DNA of 7,163 nucleotides from Muribaculaceae bacterium (GTDB lineage Bacteria; Bacteroidota; Bacteroidia; Bacteroidales; Muribaculaceae), in assembly GCA_902836725.1 (NCBI GenBank), contig CADFRV010000125.1, positions 1 to 7,163 on the forward strand. Reading direction: 5' to 3'. Below, piece after piece: positions 5,851 to 7,163 of this stretch. The position numbers and the translations under genes were made by a program. The notes under the pieces were generated by a model. The model saw only the letters and a list, made by a program, of their open reading frames with translations, ran no database searches and was not told the DNA's origin. The first letter of the stretch is position 1, and each line of letters begins with the position of its first letter.

Positions 5851-7163
5851 ATGCCTCTTCTATCGATTGTCTGCCAGAAGCCTATAGATGTAACGCATTT
5901 TATCGGCAACAATGCGGGGGTGTCATACGCCATCGCACAGTTCATAATGAATATCGTCGACTGGGTGCTCGGGGTGGTGGGCCTCGAGAAAAACACCACT
6001 GTCGTGACGGTAATATACTCCATAGTGGTGCTCGGAGTGGCCATAGTGGCCGGATACATCGTGCAGTGGATCGTGCTTAAGATAGTGAAGGCGATAGCAC
6101 ACCGGTGGGATTCGGACATGTATCACGCCCTGACAAACGTGCGTTTCTTCCACAAGATCTGCCGCATCATACCGCCGCTCGTGTTCCTGATACTCATACA
6201 GTTCACCCTGTCGAACCACAACTCGCTGGCAGGCACCCTCACCCGCATCACCCTGATATACATCACCTTCGTGATGGCAATGGCGCTCTCGGCACTGGTA
6301 ATGGGCATCTGGCAGCAGATCAACGCACATGCCAACAAACGCAAACTGCCGCTCAACGGCATCGCGCAGCTCATAAAAGGCATCATCTGGATAGTGACAG
6401 CCATTATAATCGTGGCGATCATCCTCGACAAGTCGCCCGGCAGACTGCTGGCCGGCCTCGGTGCTTTCGCCGCGGTGCTGATGCTGATTTTCAAGGACAG
6501 CATATTGGGAGTGGTAGCCGGGGTGCAGCTCTCGGAAAACGACAGCCTGCATGTGGGCGACTGGATACAGGTGCACGGCACCGACGCCAACGGCACCGTG
6601 GCCGAGGTGTCGCTTACCGCGGTGAAAGTAAGGAACTGGGACAAGACCACCACCACCATCCCTCCCTACAGCCTCATCAGCTCGGGATTCACCAACTACC
6701 GCACCATGCAGACAAGCAACACACGTCGCATCCGCCGCAGCTATATGATCGACGCCGACAGTGTGTTGCCGACAACTCCCGAAATGCTTGAACAGATACG
6801 CAAAGTACCGTTCATGGACGAATACATCACAAAGAAACTCGCGCAGAAAGCCGCCGGAAAGGTAGCCGACGTGGACAACCCCGAGGGACTTGTGGACGGC
6901 ACCATAGACACCAACCTGGGGCTATTCCGCGCATACATGAAGATGTGGCTCGACGCCAACCCGCATATCTCGCACGACAGCGACTGCTTCGTTTCCACTC
7001 TCGAACAGACCTCGGTAGGGATCCCGTTCCAGATCTATTGCTTCACCGCCACATCCAAATGGTTCCCATACGAGGCGATACAGGATACAGTGTTTGAGCA
7101 GGTGGCAGCCATGCTCCGTTTCTTCAGCCTGTACACATTCGAGAACCCGTCGGGCAGAGATAC
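5851..7163 (+). CDS. YbdG-type MscS-family mechanosensitive ion channel, 3' end beyond the window
   Basis: There are 437 residues in frame from ATG 5851 to the right edge, with no stop reached. It is an inner-membrane channel that opens under membrane tension to release solutes on hypo-osmotic shock. Membrane segments are predicted at about 50-77, 103-120, 132-153 and 172-192, followed by the pore helix and beta domain 198-285: GLGAFAAVLMLIFKDSILG, VVAGVQLSENDSLHVGDWIQ, VRNWDKTTTTIPPYSLIS. These closely follow E. coli YbdG, as does the carboxy-terminal domain (RRIRRSYMIDADSV, GLFRAYMKMWLDANPHI, IPFQIYCFTATSKWFPYEAI, ENPSGRD). YbdG is 415 residues and ends soon after the equivalent of ENPSGRD, so only a few residues are missing here. 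The start is uncertain: the frame is open back to 5812, a TTG at 5824 would add nine residues, and removing C5820 would add 14 beginning MKSFNLFIIFALFV. It may share a transcript with the PAS gene. Confidence 0.9.
   Translation, partial: MPLLSIVCQKPIDVTHFIGNNAGVSYAIAQFIMNIVDWVLGVVGLEKNTTVVTVIYSIVVLGVAIVAGYIVQWIVLKIVKAIAHRWDSDMYHALTNVRFFHKICRIIPPLVFLILIQFTLSNHNSLAGTLTRITLIYITFVMAMALSALVMGIWQQINAHANKRKLPLNGIAQLIKGIIWIVTAIIIVAIILDKSPGRLLAGLGAFAAVLMLIFKDSILGVVAGVQLSENDSLHVGDWIQVHGTDANGTVAEVSLTAVKVRNWDKTTTTIPPYSLISSGFTNYRTMQTSNTRRIRRSYMIDADSVLPTTPEMLEQIRKVPFMDEYITKKLAQKAAGKVADVDNPEGLVDGTIDTNLGLFRAYMKMWLDANPHISHDSDCFVSTLEQTSVGIPFQIYCFTATSKWFPYEAIQDTVFEQVAAMLRFFSLYTFENPSGRD

Noticed and set aside
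5923..6576. A 217-codon open frame on the minus strand
   Set aside because: It lies antisense to the clear MscS-family channel, is rich in His, Tyr and Asp in a way typical of antisense frames of GC-rich genes, and resembles no protein family.

Overview
The window looks like chromosomal DNA from a gut-type Bacteroidales, probably the Muribaculaceae/Bacteroidaceae side of the order. The reasons are promoter boxes of the Bacteroidetes TAnnTTTG type, starts without a Shine-Dalgarno sequence, a secreted GH127/DUF1680 glycosidase, an FprA-type flavodiiron protein and a YbdG-like MscS channel. The family assignment is inference. No rRNA, tRNA, CRISPR array or complete insertion sequence was seen.

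Layout: (1) Bases 1-757, minus strand, hold most of a DUF1016/YhcG-type PDDEXK nuclease gene. It is AT-richer than its neighbours and looks like an accessory gene. Its family resemblance stops abruptly about 45 bases from the left edge, just before the catalytic core. (2) Bases 823-3856, minus strand, hold a secreted GH127-family glycosidase followed after 43 bases by a secreted purple-acid-phosphatase-like metallophosphoesterase; these two are probably co-transcribed. (3) Bases 3945-5111, minus strand, encode a flavodiiron protein, an oxygen or NO reductase. (4) Bases 5112-5389 form a divergent intergenic region with back-to-back -7 boxes and a 187-base, almost fully self-complementary element at 5187-5373. 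(5) Bases 5390-5728, plus strand, encode a stand-alone PAS-domain protein. (6) From 5851 to the right edge, plus strand, runs a YbdG-type mechanosensitive channel lacking only its last few residues. Its amino-terminal leader appears to be split by a single extra base at 5820.

Functionally, the flavodiiron protein and the divergent PAS protein could form an oxygen or redox response pair sharing one control region. The glycosidase and phosphoesterase look like a small exported degradation pair without SusC/SusD partners here. The channel serves osmotic protection. The most unusual part is the long-hairpin element: its left edge falls where transcription from the plus-strand -7 box should start, it offers competing pairings, and its right edge lies 17 bases before the PAS gene. 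It could be a structured leader, a small RNA or a palindromic mobile repeat, and the sequence alone does not decide between these.
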